From Roseibium sp. (GTDB lineage: Bacteria; Pseudomonadota; Alphaproteobacteria; Rhizobiales; Stappiaceae), in assembly GCA_017643215.1 (NCBI GenBank), contig JAEPNV010000002.1:124001-188000 (forward strand): 64,000 nucleotides of DNA, read 5' to 3'. Positions 19,787 through 29,502 of the stretch are shown piece by piece; position 1 is the first letter of the stretch, and every line of letters begins with the position of its first letter. The notes below the pieces were generated by a model that did not search any database, had not been told where the DNA came from, and saw nothing but the letters and a program-made list of their open reading frames with translations. The translations under genes and the position numbers were made by a program.

Positions 19787-22216
19787 ATGAGCGACACAGA
19801 AATCCGCTCCTTCGATGATGACGGTTCGGCCGTCTATCCTGTGCTTCCCTTGCGCGACATCGTCGTGTTCCCCCACATGATTGTGCCTCTTTTTGTTGGC
19901 CGCGAGAAATCCATCCGCGCCCTTGAAGAGGTGATGACCACCGACAAGCACATTCTTCTGGCAACCCAGATGAACGCCGCGGACGACGACCCCAAACCCG
20001 ATCAGATCTACAATGTCGGCACGCTGGCGACAGTCCTGCAGCTCCTGAAACTGCCCGACAACACGGTCAAGGTTCTGGTGGAGGGCGGCGCCCGGGCACA
20101 GATCGGTGACTATTCCGATCGGTCTGACTACTATGAAGCGCAGGCTACTGTGCTTCCTGAGCGGGACGGCGAGAACATTGAGGTCGAGGCGCTGGCGCGG
20201 TCCGTGCTCGCGGAGTTCGAGAACTACGTCAAGCTGAACAAGAAGGTCTCGCCCGAAGTCCTCGGCGCGGTCAACCAGATCGACGACTACTCAAAGCTCG
20301 CCGATACGATTGCCTCGCACCTTGCCATCAAGATCCCCGAAAAGCAGGAAATCCTTGGGGTCGTTTCCGTTTCGGAACGCCTCGAGCGGGTTCTTGGCAT
20401 GATGGAGAGCGAAATCTCCGTTCTGCAGGTGGAAAAGCGCATCCGTTCGCGCGTCAAACGCCAAATGGAGAAGACGCAGCGCGAGTACTATTTGAATGAG
20501 CAGATGAAGGCCATTCAGAAGGAACTTGGCGACAGCGAGGACGGCCGCGACGAGATCGCGGAGCTGGAAGAAAAGATCAAGAAGACGAAGCTGTCCAAGG
20601 AGGCCAAGGAGCGCGCCGCCGCGGAGATCAAGAAACTCAAGCAGATGAGCCCGATGTCGGCCGAAGCGACGGTCGTGCGAAACTACCTCGATTGGCTCAT
20701 CGGCATTCCGTGGAACAAGAAAAGCAAGGTCAAACACGACCTGGCGCTGGCCGAAAAGGTGCTGGACACCGATCACTACGGCCTTGAGAAGGTCAAGGAA
20801 CGGATCGTTGAATATCTTGCGGTCCAAAGCCGCGCGAACAAGCTGCGCGGTCCGATCCTGTGTCTCGTTGGACCTCCCGGTGTTGGCAAGACCTCGCTCG
20901 GCAAATCGATCGCCAAGGCAACGGGCCGTGAGTTCGTGCGCATGTCGCTCGGCGGCGTGCGGGACGAGGCCGAAATCCGTGGCCACCGGCGCACCTATAT
21001 CGGCTCCATGCCGGGCAAGGTGATCCAGTCGATGAAAAAGGCCAAGAAGTCCAATCCGCTGTTCTTGCTCGATGAAATCGACAAGATGGGCATGGATTTC
21101 AGGGGAGACCCGTCCTCGGCCCTGTTGGAGGTGCTCGACCCGGAGCAGAACTCCACGTTCATGGACCACTATCTGGAAGTCGAATATGACCTTTCCGACG
21201 TGATGTTCGTGACGACGGCCAACACGCTCAACATTCCTGCGCCGCTGATGGACCGGATGGAGATCATCCGGATCGCCGGCTACACGGAGGACGAGAAGGT
21301 CGAGATCTGCCGCCGGCACCTGATTCCGAAGGCAGAGAAGGATCACGGATTGCGCGAAGGCGAGTTCGCCATTGAGGACGACGCGTTGCGCTTCGTGGTG
21401 CGCCGCTACACCCGTGAAGCCGGTGTCCGGAACCTGGAACGCGAGATGGCAACGCTGGCGCGGAAGGCCGTGAAGGATATCCTGATGAGCGACAAGACCT
21501 CGGTCACCGTGACCGAGGAGGTGGTTGAGGATTACCTCGGGGTTCCGCGGTACCGCTATGGCGAGGCCGAACTGGAGGACCAGGTCGGTGTTGTCACCGG
21601 GCTGGCCTGGACGGAAGTGGGCGGCGAACTGCTCACCATCGAAGGCGTCATGATGCCCGGCAAGGGCAAGATGACCGTTACGGGCAACCTCAAGGATGTG
21701 ATGAAGGAATCGATCTCCGCCGCCGCATCCTATGTGCGCTCGCGCGCCGTCGATTTCGGCATTGAACCACCGTTGTTCGACAAGAAGGACATCCATGTCC
21801 ACGTCCCGGAAGGGGCGACACCAAAAGACGGTCCTTCGGCCGGGATTGCCATGGCGACTGCCGTGATCTCGACCCTGACCGGCATTCCGGTCCGCCGGGA
21901 TGTGGCCATGACCGGTGAAATCACGCTGCGCGGCCGGATCCTTCCCATTGGCGGCCTCAAGGAGAAGCTGCTTGCGGCCCTTCGCGGCGGGATCAAGAAG
22001 GTGATGATCCCGGAAGACAACGCCAAGGACCTGGCGGAGATCCCGGACTCGGTGAAAAATCTGCTCGAGATCATTCCGGTTTCAAGCATGGAAGAGGTCT
22101 TGAAGACCGCGCTCACGCGCCAGCCGGAGCCGATCGAATGGGATGAAGCGGCCGCTGAGACGGCTGCCAAGTCCGGGGTTGCGGACGACGAAAGTGCTGG
22201 TGTGGTTGCACATTAA
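19787..22216 (+). CDS. lon: ATP-dependent protease La
   Basis: Homohexameric AAA+ serine protease of 809 residues that degrades misfolded and regulatory proteins in the cytoplasm. The N-terminal substrate domain begins [20 protein letters not shown]. Walker A is [13 protein letters not shown] and Walker [11 protein letters not shown]. The C-terminal protease domain has the catalytic serine in [12 protein letters not shown] and the lysine in the following GLKEKLLAA region. Length is typical. It lies between its own promoter region and an intrinsic terminator. Confidence 0.98.
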   Translation: MSDTEIRSFDDDGSAVYPVLPLRDIVVFPHMIVPLFVGREKSIRALEEVMTTDKHILLATQMNAADDDPKPDQIYNVGTLATVLQLLKLPDNTVKVLVEGGARAQIGDYSDRSDYYEAQATVLPERDGENIEVEALARSVLAEFENYVKLNKKVSPEVLGAVNQIDDYSKLADTIASHLAIKIPEKQEILGVVSVSERLERVLGMMESEISVLQVEKRIRSRVKRQMEKTQREYYLNEQMKAIQKELGDSEDGRDEIAELEEKIKKTKLSKEAKERAAAEIKKLKQMSPMSAEATVVRNYLDWLIGIPWNKKSKVKHDLALAEKVLDTDHYGLEKVKERIVEYLAVQSRANKLRGPILCLVGPPGVGKTSLGKSIAKATGREFVRMSLGGVRDEAEIRGHRRTYIGSMPGKVIQSMKKAKKSNPLFLLDEIDKMGMDFRGDPSSALLEVLDPEQNSTFMDHYLEVEYDLSDVMFVTTANTLNIPAPLMDRMEIIRIAGYTEDEKVEICRRHLIPKAEKDHGLREGEFAIEDDALRFVVRRYTREAGVRNLEREMATLARKAVKDILMSDKTSVTVTEEVVEDYLGVPRYRYGEAELEDQVGVVTGLAWTEVGGELLTIEGVMMPGKGKMTVTGNLKDVMKESISAAASYVRSRAVDFGIEPPLFDKKDIHVHVPEGATPKDGPSAGIAMATAVISTLTGIPVRRDVAMTGEITLRGRILPIGGLKEKLLAALRGGIKKVMIPEDNAKDLAEIPDSVKNLLEIIPVSSMEEVLKTALTRQPEPIEWDEAAAETAAKSGVADDESAGVVAH

Positions 22217-22241
22217 GCCGGCAACCTGTTGCAAACATGTC

Positions 22242-22268
22242 AAGCCCCGGCTTTGCCGGGGCTTTTCT
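22242..22268 (+). terminator. Intrinsic terminator after lon
   Basis: Perfect 10-base stem AAGCCCCGGC, loop TTT, GCCGGGGCTT, followed by TTCTT. Confidence 0.92.
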
Positions 22269-22400
22269 TATGAATAATCGCCGGGATTGGCTGTTTTCCG
22301 CCATAAATGGCTTGCGTTCGCGCGCATTTCGCCCGAATTTCCGGCAACGGCACTGACGGGAATCGTCGGCACTCCGCCGTTTCTTAGAAAGGTATCTGCT

Positions 22401-22676
22401 ATGAACAAGAACGATCTAATCGCAGCCGTCGCAGAAAAGACAGGCCTCACGAAGGCCCAGGCGGGCGAAGCTGTCGACGCGACTTTTGACGCGGTCACCG
22501 AAACGTTGAAGTCGGGCGACGAAGTCCGGATCATCGGTTTTGGCAATTTCACCGTGTCCGCGCGCGCGGCAACCGAAGGCCGCAATCCCCGGACGGGCGA
22601 GACGATCCAGATCCCGGCATCCAAAACGCCCAAATTCAAGGCCGGCAAGGGCCTCAAGGATGCCGTGAACGTATAA
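22401..22676 (+). CDS. hup: DNA-binding protein HU
   Basis: Histone-like nucleoid protein of 91 residues that bends DNA nonspecifically. The family signature is clear: [19 protein letters not shown] at the N-terminus and the DNA-binding arm [20 protein letters not shown]. The ATG at 22401 is preceded by an AGAAAGG element. Its position directly downstream of lon is conserved in Rhizobiales and many other proteobacteria. A hairpin terminator follows. Confidence 0.97.
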   Translation: MNKNDLIAAVAEKTGLTKAQAGEAVDATFDAVTETLKSGDEVRIIGFGNFTVSARAATEGRNPRTGETIQIPASKTPKFKAGKGLKDAVNV

Positions 22677-22697
22677 TTTCCTTTCGCGGTATTTTTT

Positions 22698-22735
22698 TAA
22701 GAACCTGTGTGCCGACGGGCATGCAGGTTCTTTTC
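22698..22735 (+). terminator. Intrinsic terminator after hup
   Basis: Stem beginning AGAACCTG and ending CAGGTTCT, with TGCC/GGCA pairing inside and a T-run after it. Confidence 0.85.
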
Positions 22736-22864
22736 ATTTTGGGTCAAGGCCGACGGGCACGCGCGATCACGTGGCCTTACGTGAGTGCTCCGCGCCCATG
22801 CGGTCCATCGGCCGAAGCGGGCAAGCTGCCTCTTGGGGTGCCTTTAGGAGGCGCAACGGCGGAC

Positions 22865-22893
22865 TTGCCAATCCGGAAAATTGTGCATAAAAC
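22865..22893 (+). promoter_or_regulatory. Candidate promoter of tRNA-Val
   Basis: TTGCCA at 22865-22870, a 17-base spacer and TAAAAC at 22888-22893. Initiation would fall about 20-25 bases before the tRNA. Nothing else was seen in the 22736-22923 gap. Confidence 0.4.
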
Positions 22894-22923
22894 GGCGCTC
22901 TCAAGGTGGACATGCCACCTGAC

Positions 22924-22999
22924 GGGCGGTTAGCTCAGTTGGTAGAGCGCCTCGTTTACACCGAGGATGTCGGGAGTTCGAGTCTCTCACCGCCCACCA
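22924..22999 (+). tRNA. tRNA-Val(TAC)
   Basis: A 76-base tRNA with encoded CCA. The acceptor stem GGGCGGT pairs with ACCGCCC. The anticodon stem CCTCG/CGAGG holds the loop TTTACAC, giving anticodon TAC. It marks the left border of the accessory cluster. Confidence 0.97.
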
Positions 23000-23266
23000 T
23001 ATTTTTCAATGACTTGGATGACATGATTAAAAACGTGCGCACGGTTTCGCGCACGGTGTCAGGCCCCGGGGCGCCTTGAAATGGCTTCTGCCGCGGTGCT
23101 GACCAGGCGCGCTGTCATGGCTCCAGCGGATCGGACACTACCAATTTATGACGGCCCGTGCCGGTCAAAGGACGCTACGGCGCCCTATGTCGATCCGAGG
23201 GCGGGGGACGTGAAGTGGCCGGAGCACACTTTGAACGATCCGGATTCGGCGCCGTTTCGCGGCGTT

Positions 23267-24037
23267 TTAGGCGGTGATGATGTCCAGGCCCTTTTCGCGC
23301 GCGCCGCGCAGGAAGTCCGAGGGTGCGCCGCTGTCGGTGATCAGACCGTTGGCCTCTCCCAGTCCGACGATCCGCGCGGAGGCGATATGCCCGATCTTGC
23401 TGTGATCGGCCAGGAACACGACACGCTTGGCCGCCCGCACCATCGCTTTGGCCACTTCCGCCTCGGCCCAGGACGCGTTGGTGAAGCCGCGGTCCACGTC
23501 GACGCCCGACGCGCTCAAAAGGCCGAGATCGGCGTTGATTTCCCGCAAAAGGACATCGCCCAGCGGTGCGACCAGCGAATTGACCTTGGAACGCAAGGTG
23601 CCGCCGGTCACGATCACCGAAACGCCGGGATGATCGGCGAGGATCCGGGCGACATTGATCGAGTTGGTCGCCACTACGAGGTCGGTGATGGTGGCCGGGA
23701 TGCGTGCTGCAAGCAGTTCGGCGGTCGTTCCGCTGCTCAAGAAGATCGTTTGCCCGTTGAAGACCAGTTTCAGCGCCTCGGTGACGATCCGCTCCTTCTG
23801 CCGGAGGTTCGGCGGCGTCAGCACATCGGCGCTGGCGTCGTAACGGCCGGTGAAGGCGGCAACCGCCCCGCCGCGGACCCGCCGCAACAACTGGGCGTTC
23901 TCCAGGCGGTTCAGGTCTGCGCGGATCGTCACGGTCGATACGCCAAGATCTTCGGACAATTGGGCAATGTCCACACGTCCGTTCGCCTGGAGCATGTCGA
24001 GAATACGATTCTGCCTTTCGGAAGCTTTCATTTCCAT
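23267..24037 (-). CDS. DeoR-family transcriptional regulator
   Basis: A 256-residue regulator. The N-terminal winged helix-turn-helix (about 5-60) reads RQNRILDMLQANGRVDIAQL and VSTVTIRADLNRLE. The C-terminal DeoRC sugar-phosphate sensor domain (about 75-250) contains FLSSGTTAELLA and VIVTGGTLRSKVNSLVAP. Such regulators usually repress carbohydrate operons and respond to a phosphorylated sugar. It is divergent from the BtpA-SIS-PfkB operon and is the natural candidate regulator of both operons. Start at 24037; ATG 24031 is an equally good alternative. Confidence 0.93.
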   Translation of the reverse strand: MEMKASERQNRILDMLQANGRVDIAQLSEDLGVSTVTIRADLNRLENAQLLRRVRGGAVAAFTGRYDASADVLTPPNLRQKERIVTEALKLVFNGQTIFLSSGTTAELLAARIPATITDLVVATNSINVARILADHPGVSVIVTGGTLRSKVNSLVAPLGDVLLREINADLGLLSASGVDVDRGFTNASWAEAEVAKAMVRAAKRVVFLADHSKIGHIASARIVGLGEANGLITDSGAPSDFLRGAREKGLDIITA

Positions 24038-24086
24038 CTATATGTCAAGTCACCTGTTGTTGGCACCGTTTCGCGCAAACCTTATC

Positions 24087-24146
24087 CGAACCTGGGTTCC
24101 AGGCAAATCCTAAGTCTTGCGAACGGTCTTTCGATTCAGATTGAAT
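24087..24146. promoter_or_regulatory. Candidate operator region, DeoR regulator / BtpA operon
   Basis: The 130-base divergent gap holds two short palindromes: GAACC-TG-GGTTC at 24088-24099 (overlapping CCTGG-GTT-CCAGG at 24091-24103) and ATTCA-GAT-TGAAT at 24134-24146. Either could bind the DeoR-type regulator. The second lies 21 bases before the BtpA start. Confidence 0.35.
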
Positions 24147-24167
24147 AAGGGAATACCACAAAGAACG

Positions 24168-24929
24168 ATGCGGAATCATATCGTTGCGGCGCTCCAGGTG
24201 CCGGCATTTCAAAAGACCGGTGCGCGGCCAATGAGCTGGTATGAAGACTATGTGCTTTCAAATGCGCGCACTTTCGTTGCAAACGGAATCGGCGCGATCA
24301 AGCTGCAAGACGAAACCGTGGAGCCGCAGGATGCGGCGCCGCGCACCATTGCACGGATGTCGGCTCTTGGCACTGCGCTTCTGCGCGAGTTTCCAAAACT
24401 TGACCTTGGGATCATCGTTCAAGCCCATGATCCTGCGGCGGCGATTGCGATCGCGGACGGTTGCGGGGCCGGTTTCGTGCGTTTGAAGGTGTTTACCGGC
24501 GCTGCGGTCAACGCGGAAGGCACACGGACCGCCCTTGGGCCTTCGGCGGTTGCCTACCGCGATGGAATCGGGCGGACGGATATCCGCATCTTTGCCGATG
24601 TTCACGACCGGACGGCGGTGCCGCTGGCGCCGGTTCCAAATGACGTGGCCGCGCAGTGGGCGGCAAAACTCGGCGCGGATGCCCTGGTCATTACCGGCGC
24701 CGGCTTTGAAGACACACTCAAACGGATCGAAAGCGCCCGGGCACGGGGGATCCGGGCACCGATCCTGATTGGGGGAAGCGTCACCCGCTCGAATGTCCGC
24801 CAGGCGCTGACGGCCGCCGAAGGGGTCATCGTGTCGTCGTCCTTGCGCCGCGAAGGCGCGGCGCCGGATGCGATGGACCGGTGGGACCCGGCCCGGATCC
24901 GGGCATTGATGGACGAGGTGGCCGCATGA
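24168..24929 (+). CDS. BtpA/SgcQ-family TIM-barrel protein
   Basis: About 253 residues, assigned to the BtpA family by its TIM-barrel pattern: AALQVPAFQKTG, NGIGAIKLQDETVEPQ, FVRLKVFTGAAVNAEGT, FADVHDRTA and PILIGGSVTRSNVRQAL. The family is named from a photosystem I biogenesis factor and includes E. coli SgcQ of a sugar cluster; no reaction is firmly assigned. The segment that usually reads ENFGDVPF is here LQDETVEPQ, so this is a divergent member. It is the first gene of the plus-strand operon and overlaps the next by ATGA. The start was chosen at ATG 24168 because upstream residues do not fit. Confidence 0.75.
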   Translation: MRNHIVAALQVPAFQKTGARPMSWYEDYVLSNARTFVANGIGAIKLQDETVEPQDAAPRTIARMSALGTALLREFPKLDLGIIVQAHDPAAAIAIADGCGAGFVRLKVFTGAAVNAEGTRTALGPSAVAYRDGIGRTDIRIFADVHDRTAVPLAPVPNDVAAQWAAKLGADALVITGAGFEDTLKRIESARARGIRAPILIGGSVTRSNVRQALTAAEGVIVSSSLRREGAAPDAMDRWDPARIRALMDEVAA

Positions 24930-26104
24930 CCGGGAGGCTGGACGTGCCCATATCGCCTTTGCTTGGCGCCTCGTCGCCGATCCCACCGGCCGATCAGGAC
25001 CTGGTCCGCGCGTTGACGACAGCCGAGGCGGAGCTGATCTCCGGTCTTCCAAGCGATGATCCGGGAGATCCCAAGCGGCGGCGGCGTGTCGGGCACACAC
25101 AGACAGAAATCGAGCAGCAGCCGGCCTGTGTGGCTCAGACCATCGAGCAAAACCGCCCAGTGGTCGGCGCCATCGCGCGGGAGCTTGCCGCCCGTCGTCC
25201 AAAGCGGATCGTCTTGACCGGGTGCGGCGACAGCCTGGCCTGCCACATCGGCATGCGTTTGGTGTGGGAGGCAGCGACAGGTTTGCCGGCGATTCCGGTT
25301 CAGGCGCTTGACCTTGCCTACTACCCGGGTGCGCTTATCGATGAGCAGACGGTGGTTCTTGGCCTGTCGTCCTCCGGGACGACGCCACGCACTGTCGAAG
25401 CGATGCTGACAGCCCGTCAGAAAGGCGCGGCGACCGTCGCATTGACCAACACGCCGGGCTCTTCCATCACCGATATCGCCGACCATGGGCTCTTGATCTC
25501 AGCTGAGCGCAAGGGCTGGCCGACTCAGGCCTCGACAGCGGCCATGGCGCTTGAGGTGCAGTTGGCGGGTGCGCTTGGCGCGGCGATGGGCCGGCCAGAA
25601 CCCGCCCCGGAGCTTCTGCCGGAGGCACTTGCCGGTCAGGTCGAAGCTGCGCTCGCGGCCGCAGCCGGGCCGGCGGCCGCAATTGGCCGGCGGTTGTCGG
25701 GTGACGGGCTCGTGCATCTTTGCGGCGGTGGCCCGGCATTCGCATCGGCTCTCTTTGGCGCCGCGAAGATCAAGGAATGCACGTCTGGCCACGGCCAGGC
25801 GCACCCGCTTGAGGAAGTGCATCACTACACATCGGTCAAGCCGGGCGAAAGCATGATCATTCTGGCGCCGGACGGGCCCTCACGGGCACGGGCGGCCGAT
25901 ACGGCCCGGCAGGTCCGCGCCTGGGGCGGACACACTGTCGGCATTGTCAGCGCGGGCGACGAGACGCTTTCCGCGTTGTGCGACGAGACGGTCGTCCTGC
26001 CGTCGGGCCCTGAAGCTCTGGCCGCGCTGACCTTCACAATCCCATTGCACTATATCGCGCTTCACATGGCACTCGGGGAATTTGAGAGGGCGGACAATGG
26101 CTGA
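24926..26104 (+). CDS. SIS-domain protein 1 (sugar-phosphate isomerase/deglycase-like)
   Basis: 392 residues with two SIS folds. The first contains IVLTGCGDSLACHIGMRL and LGLSSSGTTPRTVEAML; the second contains VHLCGGGPAFASALFGAAKI and LEEVHHYT. The E-x-x-H pattern in the second domain (25814-25822) resembles EFRH of fructosamine-6-phosphate deglycase FrlB and ELKH of GlmS, so ketose/aldose-phosphate amine chemistry is likely; the substrate is unknown. The gene overlaps BtpA by 4 bases and PfkB by 8. Two further SIS paralogues lie in the converging operon. Confidence 0.82.
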   Translation: MTGRLDVPISPLLGASSPIPPADQDLVRALTTAEAELISGLPSDDPGDPKRRRRVGHTQTEIEQQPACVAQTIEQNRPVVGAIARELAARRPKRIVLTGCGDSLACHIGMRLVWEAATGLPAIPVQALDLAYYPGALIDEQTVVLGLSSSGTTPRTVEAMLTARQKGAATVALTNTPGSSITDIADHGLLISAERKGWPTQASTAAMALEVQLAGALGAAMGRPEPAPELLPEALAGQVEAALAAAAGPAAAIGRRLSGDGLVHLCGGGPAFASALFGAAKIKECTSGHGQAHPLEEVHHYTSVKPGESMIILAPDGPSRARAADTARQVRAWGGHTVGIVSAGDETLSALCDETVVLPSGPEALAALTFTIPLHYIALHMALGEFERADNG

Positions 26105-27068
26105 AACGGGAGGACCGGCGCTCATTTGTCTCGGCAATCTGACGATGGACGATGTGGTCCTGCCGACGGGCGAAAAACGGCCTGGCTGCATTGGCGGCGA
26201 TGCGCTTTACGCCGTGCTGGCCGCAAGGCCCTGGGATCCAACGGCCGAGATGGTCGCACCGGTCGGCCGGGACCTGCCGCAAAGCGTGTCTGGCGGCATC
26301 CGCGACGCGAACCTGTCCGTTGCCGGACTACCGGCCCGCGACTGCCCGACGCTTCACAATCAGGTCGTCTATGACGATACCGGCGGGCGGCACTGGACGC
26401 TCTACAACGCGCCCGAGGACTTCGACACCCTGTCGCCGCGCTCCGGCGACGTGCCGGAGGCCTTTTTGGGCGCGGACCGGGTATTGATCTCTGCCATGGC
26501 CCTTCCGGCCCAGGAAGACCTGGTGCCGTTCTTCAAGAGGCAGACCGCGGCGCGCGTTGCCCTTGATCCCCAGGAAGACTACATCGCCGGCAACGTGCCC
26601 CGTCTGGCCGCTTTGATCAGCGCGGTTGACATCTTTCTGCCGAGCGAGGACGAGGTGACCAAGCTGACGGGCTGCCGCGACTGGTCGCGGGCGGCGCGTC
26701 AGTTTGCCGGAATGGGGCCGCGGATTGTGGTCATCAAGCGCGGCGGCGCCGGCGCTCTGCTCTACGACGCCGCGCGCGATATGGAATTCCACCTGCCACC
26801 CTGTCCAGGAGCACCGGTTGTCGACACAACCGGAGCCGGAGACAGCTTTTGCGGGGCATTCATGGCCGCGCTTGTAACACATCCGCCCGAAATCGCCGCT
26901 CTTGCCGGCGCTACGGCGGCGTCCTTCACCGTTGCTGGGTATGGTGCAGCGCCACTCCTTGAAACACCACCTGAGTCTGTTCGCGCCCGCTTCGCCGCAT
27001 GGCGCGATGGGATGGTGTACACGCCTGAGGGAGGCCGGCGCATGGTCCTGCGGGAGCGCGGAGCATGA
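26097..27068 (+). CDS. PfkB-family carbohydrate kinase
   Basis: Ribokinase-fold kinase of 323 residues. The N-terminal substrate motif is CIGGDALYAVLAA. The C-terminal ATP and anion-hole motif is TTGAGDSFCGAFMAAL, with the catalytic base Asp. The start at ATG 26097 has GAGAGGGCGG upstream and overlaps the SIS gene by 8 bases. In fructoselysine and related Amadori pathways a PfkB kinase (FrlD) acts just before a SIS deglycase, a pairing seen here. Ribose or nucleoside kinases are an alternative; the sequence does not distinguish them. Confidence 0.88.
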   Translation: MAETGGPALICLGNLTMDDVVLPTGEKRPGCIGGDALYAVLAARPWDPTAEMVAPVGRDLPQSVSGGIRDANLSVAGLPARDCPTLHNQVVYDDTGGRHWTLYNAPEDFDTLSPRSGDVPEAFLGADRVLISAMALPAQEDLVPFFKRQTAARVALDPQEDYIAGNVPRLAALISAVDIFLPSEDEVTKLTGCRDWSRAARQFAGMGPRIVVIKRGGAGALLYDAARDMEFHLPPCPGAPVVDTTGAGDSFCGAFMAALVTHPPEIAALAGATAASFTVAGYGAAPLLETPPESVRARFAAWRDGMVYTPEGGRRMVLRERGA

Positions 27069-28615
27069 GCGGCGTCCTGGTGAGCGGCGATCATGTGCTG
27101 CAAGGCTTTCACGGAGACACGCCGGTCATACATAGCAATGCCGCCGTCCTAATCGAGGAGGGCGTTGTCAAGCAGATCGGCCCGGCGGCGGAACTGGACC
27201 GCCACTATCCGGAGGCAAAACGCTTCGGCGGACCTGGCCAGGTCGTAATCCCCGGCCTGATCAACGCGCATCACCATGTTGGCCTGACCCCTTTCCAGCT
27301 TGGTTCGCCCGATCATCCGCTGGAGCTTTGGTTCGCCTCGCGAATGGGTCTGCGCGCGGTCGATCCCCGGCTCGACACGCTTTATTCGGCGTTCGAGATG
27401 ATCGCGTCGGGCGTCACCTGCGTCCAGCATCTCCACAGCCGCGCACCGGGCGGTCTTGAGGGCTTGCACAGCACAGCGTCGGCGGTTCTCGGCGCCTATG
27501 ACGAGATCGGTATGCGGGTCTCCTTCTCCATGGCGATCCGCGACCAGAACCGGCTGGTCTACGAGGACGACCAGGCGTTCTTGTCCCGGCTGCCGGAGGC
27601 GCTGCGCCCCGCATTGGCCGCCTATTTCGACAATTATACCGTGCCGCTCGCCAACCAGATCGCGCTGACAGATGCGCTTGAGGCCATGGTGGCCGGGCGG
27701 GAAAAACAGCGGGTGCAATTGGCTCCGTCGAACCTTCACTGGATGAGCGATGCGGCGATCGAGGCCGTGGCTGACCTCTCCGAGGCGCGGGACATGGCCA
27801 TGCACGCGCACGTCCTGGAAACACCCTATCAGTGGGAGTATGCCCGCCGCCGGACGGGCGGATCGCCGCTGGCCTATCTGGCGGAGCGCGGGCTGGTCAC
27901 CCATCGCCTGACCGTCGGCCACGGGGTCTGGATGAGCGATAGCGACGTCGACCGCTGCGCGGAGGCGGGCTGTGCCATTTGCCACAATTGCAGTTCAAAT
28001 ATGCGGCTGAAGAGCGGGATCGCCCCGGTGAACCGGTTTCTTGCCAAGGGTCTGCCCGTTGCTCTGGGGATCGATGAGGCGGGCATCAACGATGACCGGG
28101 ATATGCTGCAGGAAATGCGGCTGGTCTTGCATATGCACCGCGAGCCCGGCCTTGATGCGCCGGCGCCGACCCACGCTCAGGTCCTGCGTATGGCGAGCGA
28201 TCACGGCGCCCGGACCACGCCTTTTGGACCCACGATCGGTTCGCTTCGGCCCGGATCGGCCGGGGACTTGGTCATTCTGGACTGGCGCAAAGTGACCTGG
28301 CCGCACCAGGACCCGGCCCGGGGCCTTGATGAGGTGCTGGTGCACCGGGCCCGCCCGGCGGCGGTGCATACCGTCCTTGTCGCTGGCGAACCGGTATTGG
28401 AGAACGGCCGGTTTACCCGTATGGACCGGGACGATGTTTTAAGCGAGATTGCCGAGGCGCTTGCCACAGCGCCAGACGCTGACACCTTGGCGCGCCGGGA
28501 GCTGGCCGAGGACGTGATGCCGTTTGTGCGCGATGTCTATCGCGATTACCGTCTGCCGTCAGGCGCGCCGCATTACCGGCAAAGCAGCCGGACGTGGCCG
28601 GGGGAGGAGACGTGA
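27065..28615 (+). CDS. COG0402-type metal-dependent amidohydrolase
   Basis: 516-residue enzyme of the amidohydrolase superfamily, in the branch that deaminates N-heterocycles (guanine, 8-oxoguanine, S-adenosylhomocysteine) or dechlorinates triazines. Metal ligands visible are HxH (His69, His71 in INAHHHVG), a histidine in MHAHVLETPYQ, a histidine in VGHGVW and the aspartate in GIDEAGIND. CHNCSSNMRLKSG is the usual CPxSNxxLxSG segment with Cys-His at its start. It overlaps the kinase by ATGA and the next gene by GTGA. The exact substrate cannot be read from sequence. Confidence 0.85.
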   Translation: MSGVLVSGDHVLQGFHGDTPVIHSNAAVLIEEGVVKQIGPAAELDRHYPEAKRFGGPGQVVIPGLINAHHHVGLTPFQLGSPDHPLELWFASRMGLRAVDPRLDTLYSAFEMIASGVTCVQHLHSRAPGGLEGLHSTASAVLGAYDEIGMRVSFSMAIRDQNRLVYEDDQAFLSRLPEALRPALAAYFDNYTVPLANQIALTDALEAMVAGREKQRVQLAPSNLHWMSDAAIEAVADLSEARDMAMHAHVLETPYQWEYARRRTGGSPLAYLAERGLVTHRLTVGHGVWMSDSDVDRCAEAGCAICHNCSSNMRLKSGIAPVNRFLAKGLPVALGIDEAGINDDRDMLQEMRLVLHMHREPGLDAPAPTHAQVLRMASDHGARTTPFGPTIGSLRPGSAGDLVILDWRKVTWPHQDPARGLDEVLVHRARPAAVHTVLVAGEPVLENGRFTRMDRDDVLSEIAEALATAPDADTLARRELAEDVMPFVRDVYRDYRLPSGAPHYRQSSRTWPGEET

Positions 28616-29502
28616 GCGCAGATGAACGTGATCTGATCGGCTATGGCGCAACGCCGCCGGACGTCACCTGGCCAGGCGGTGCTCGCGTAGCCGTTTCAAT
28701 TGTCGTCAATGTCGAGGAGGGGGCCGAACTTTCGATTCTTGACGGCGATGAGCGCAACGAGAGCATTTACGAGGCGCGCGAGGAAGTCGTCGGCGCGCCG
28801 GACCCGTGCATGACCAGCCACTTCGGCTACGGTCCCCGGCGCGGGTACTGGCGGATCGCCGAGTGTTTGGCCCGCCACGGGGTTCAGGCGACCTTTTCCA
28901 CCTGCGGCCGTGCGGCCGAAGCAACGCCGTGGCTGATCAAGGATGCGGCCGAACGCGGCCACGAGATTTCCTGCCATGGCTGGCGCTGGGAACGGCACGC
29001 GGGCATGGACGAAGCGACCGAGCGTGACATCATCGCAAAGACGCATGCCACCTTGGCGCAGATTTCGGGCATTCCGCCGGTCGGCTGGCACACCCGTTCC
29101 GCGGCGACCGTCAACACCCGGCGGCTCCTCATCGAACATGGCGGGTTCTTGTATGATTCGGACGCATATGACGACGACCTGCCGTATCTCACCGGTGGAC
29201 ATGACCACCCGCATGTGATCTTGCCCTATGCGTTCGACACCAACGACATGCGGTTCCAGCCAGGTGGCGGTTTCATCACCGGCGAGGATTTTGCCAGCTA
29301 CTGCCTCACGGCTTTCGACCGCCTGAGCCGGGAAGGGCGCGGCGCGATGATGTCGGTGGGTTTGCACTTGAGGCTGATCGGCAAGCCAGCACGGATTGAC
29401 GGTCTCGACATGCTGCTGGAGGGGATTCATCAACGCGGCGGCGCCTGGATCGCGACCCGCCGCGAAATCGCCGCGCATTGGCGTCAGACCTTCGCGCCCT
29501 GA
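28612..29502 (+). CDS. PuuE-like allantoinase/polysaccharide-deacetylase fold protein 1
   Basis: 296 residues with the NodB/polysaccharide-deacetylase fold. The metal-binding TFDDG motif is replaced by VNVEEGAE (EEG at 28714-28722) and the H-x3-H motif by CHGWRW. These replacements are typical of PuuE, the metal-independent allantoinase, so hydrolysis of a cyclic ureide or amide is more likely than sugar deacetylation. Other family segments are YGPRRGYWRI, GWHTRSAATVNTRRLL and FLYDSDAYDDDLPY. The start is GTG at 28612, backed by GGAGGAG and overlapping the amidohydrolase stop. It is the last gene of the plus-strand operon; its end overlaps the convergent racemase gene by 19 bases. Confidence 0.85.
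   Translation: MSADERDLIGYGATPPDVTWPGGARVAVSIVVNVEEGAELSILDGDERNESIYEAREEVVGAPDPCMTSHFGYGPRRGYWRIAECLARHGVQATFSTCGRAAEATPWLIKDAAERGHEISCHGWRWERHAGMDEATERDIIAKTHATLAQISGIPPVGWHTRSAATVNTRRLLIEHGGFLYDSDAYDDDLPYLTGGHDHPHVILPYAFDTNDMRFQPGGGFITGEDFASYCLTAFDRLSREGRGAMMSVGLHLRLIGKPARIDGLDMLLEGIHQRGGAWIATRREIAAHWRQTFAP

Noticed and set aside
20291-21802. A 503-codon minus-strand frame opposite lon
   Set aside because: Antisense shadow of a highly conserved gene.
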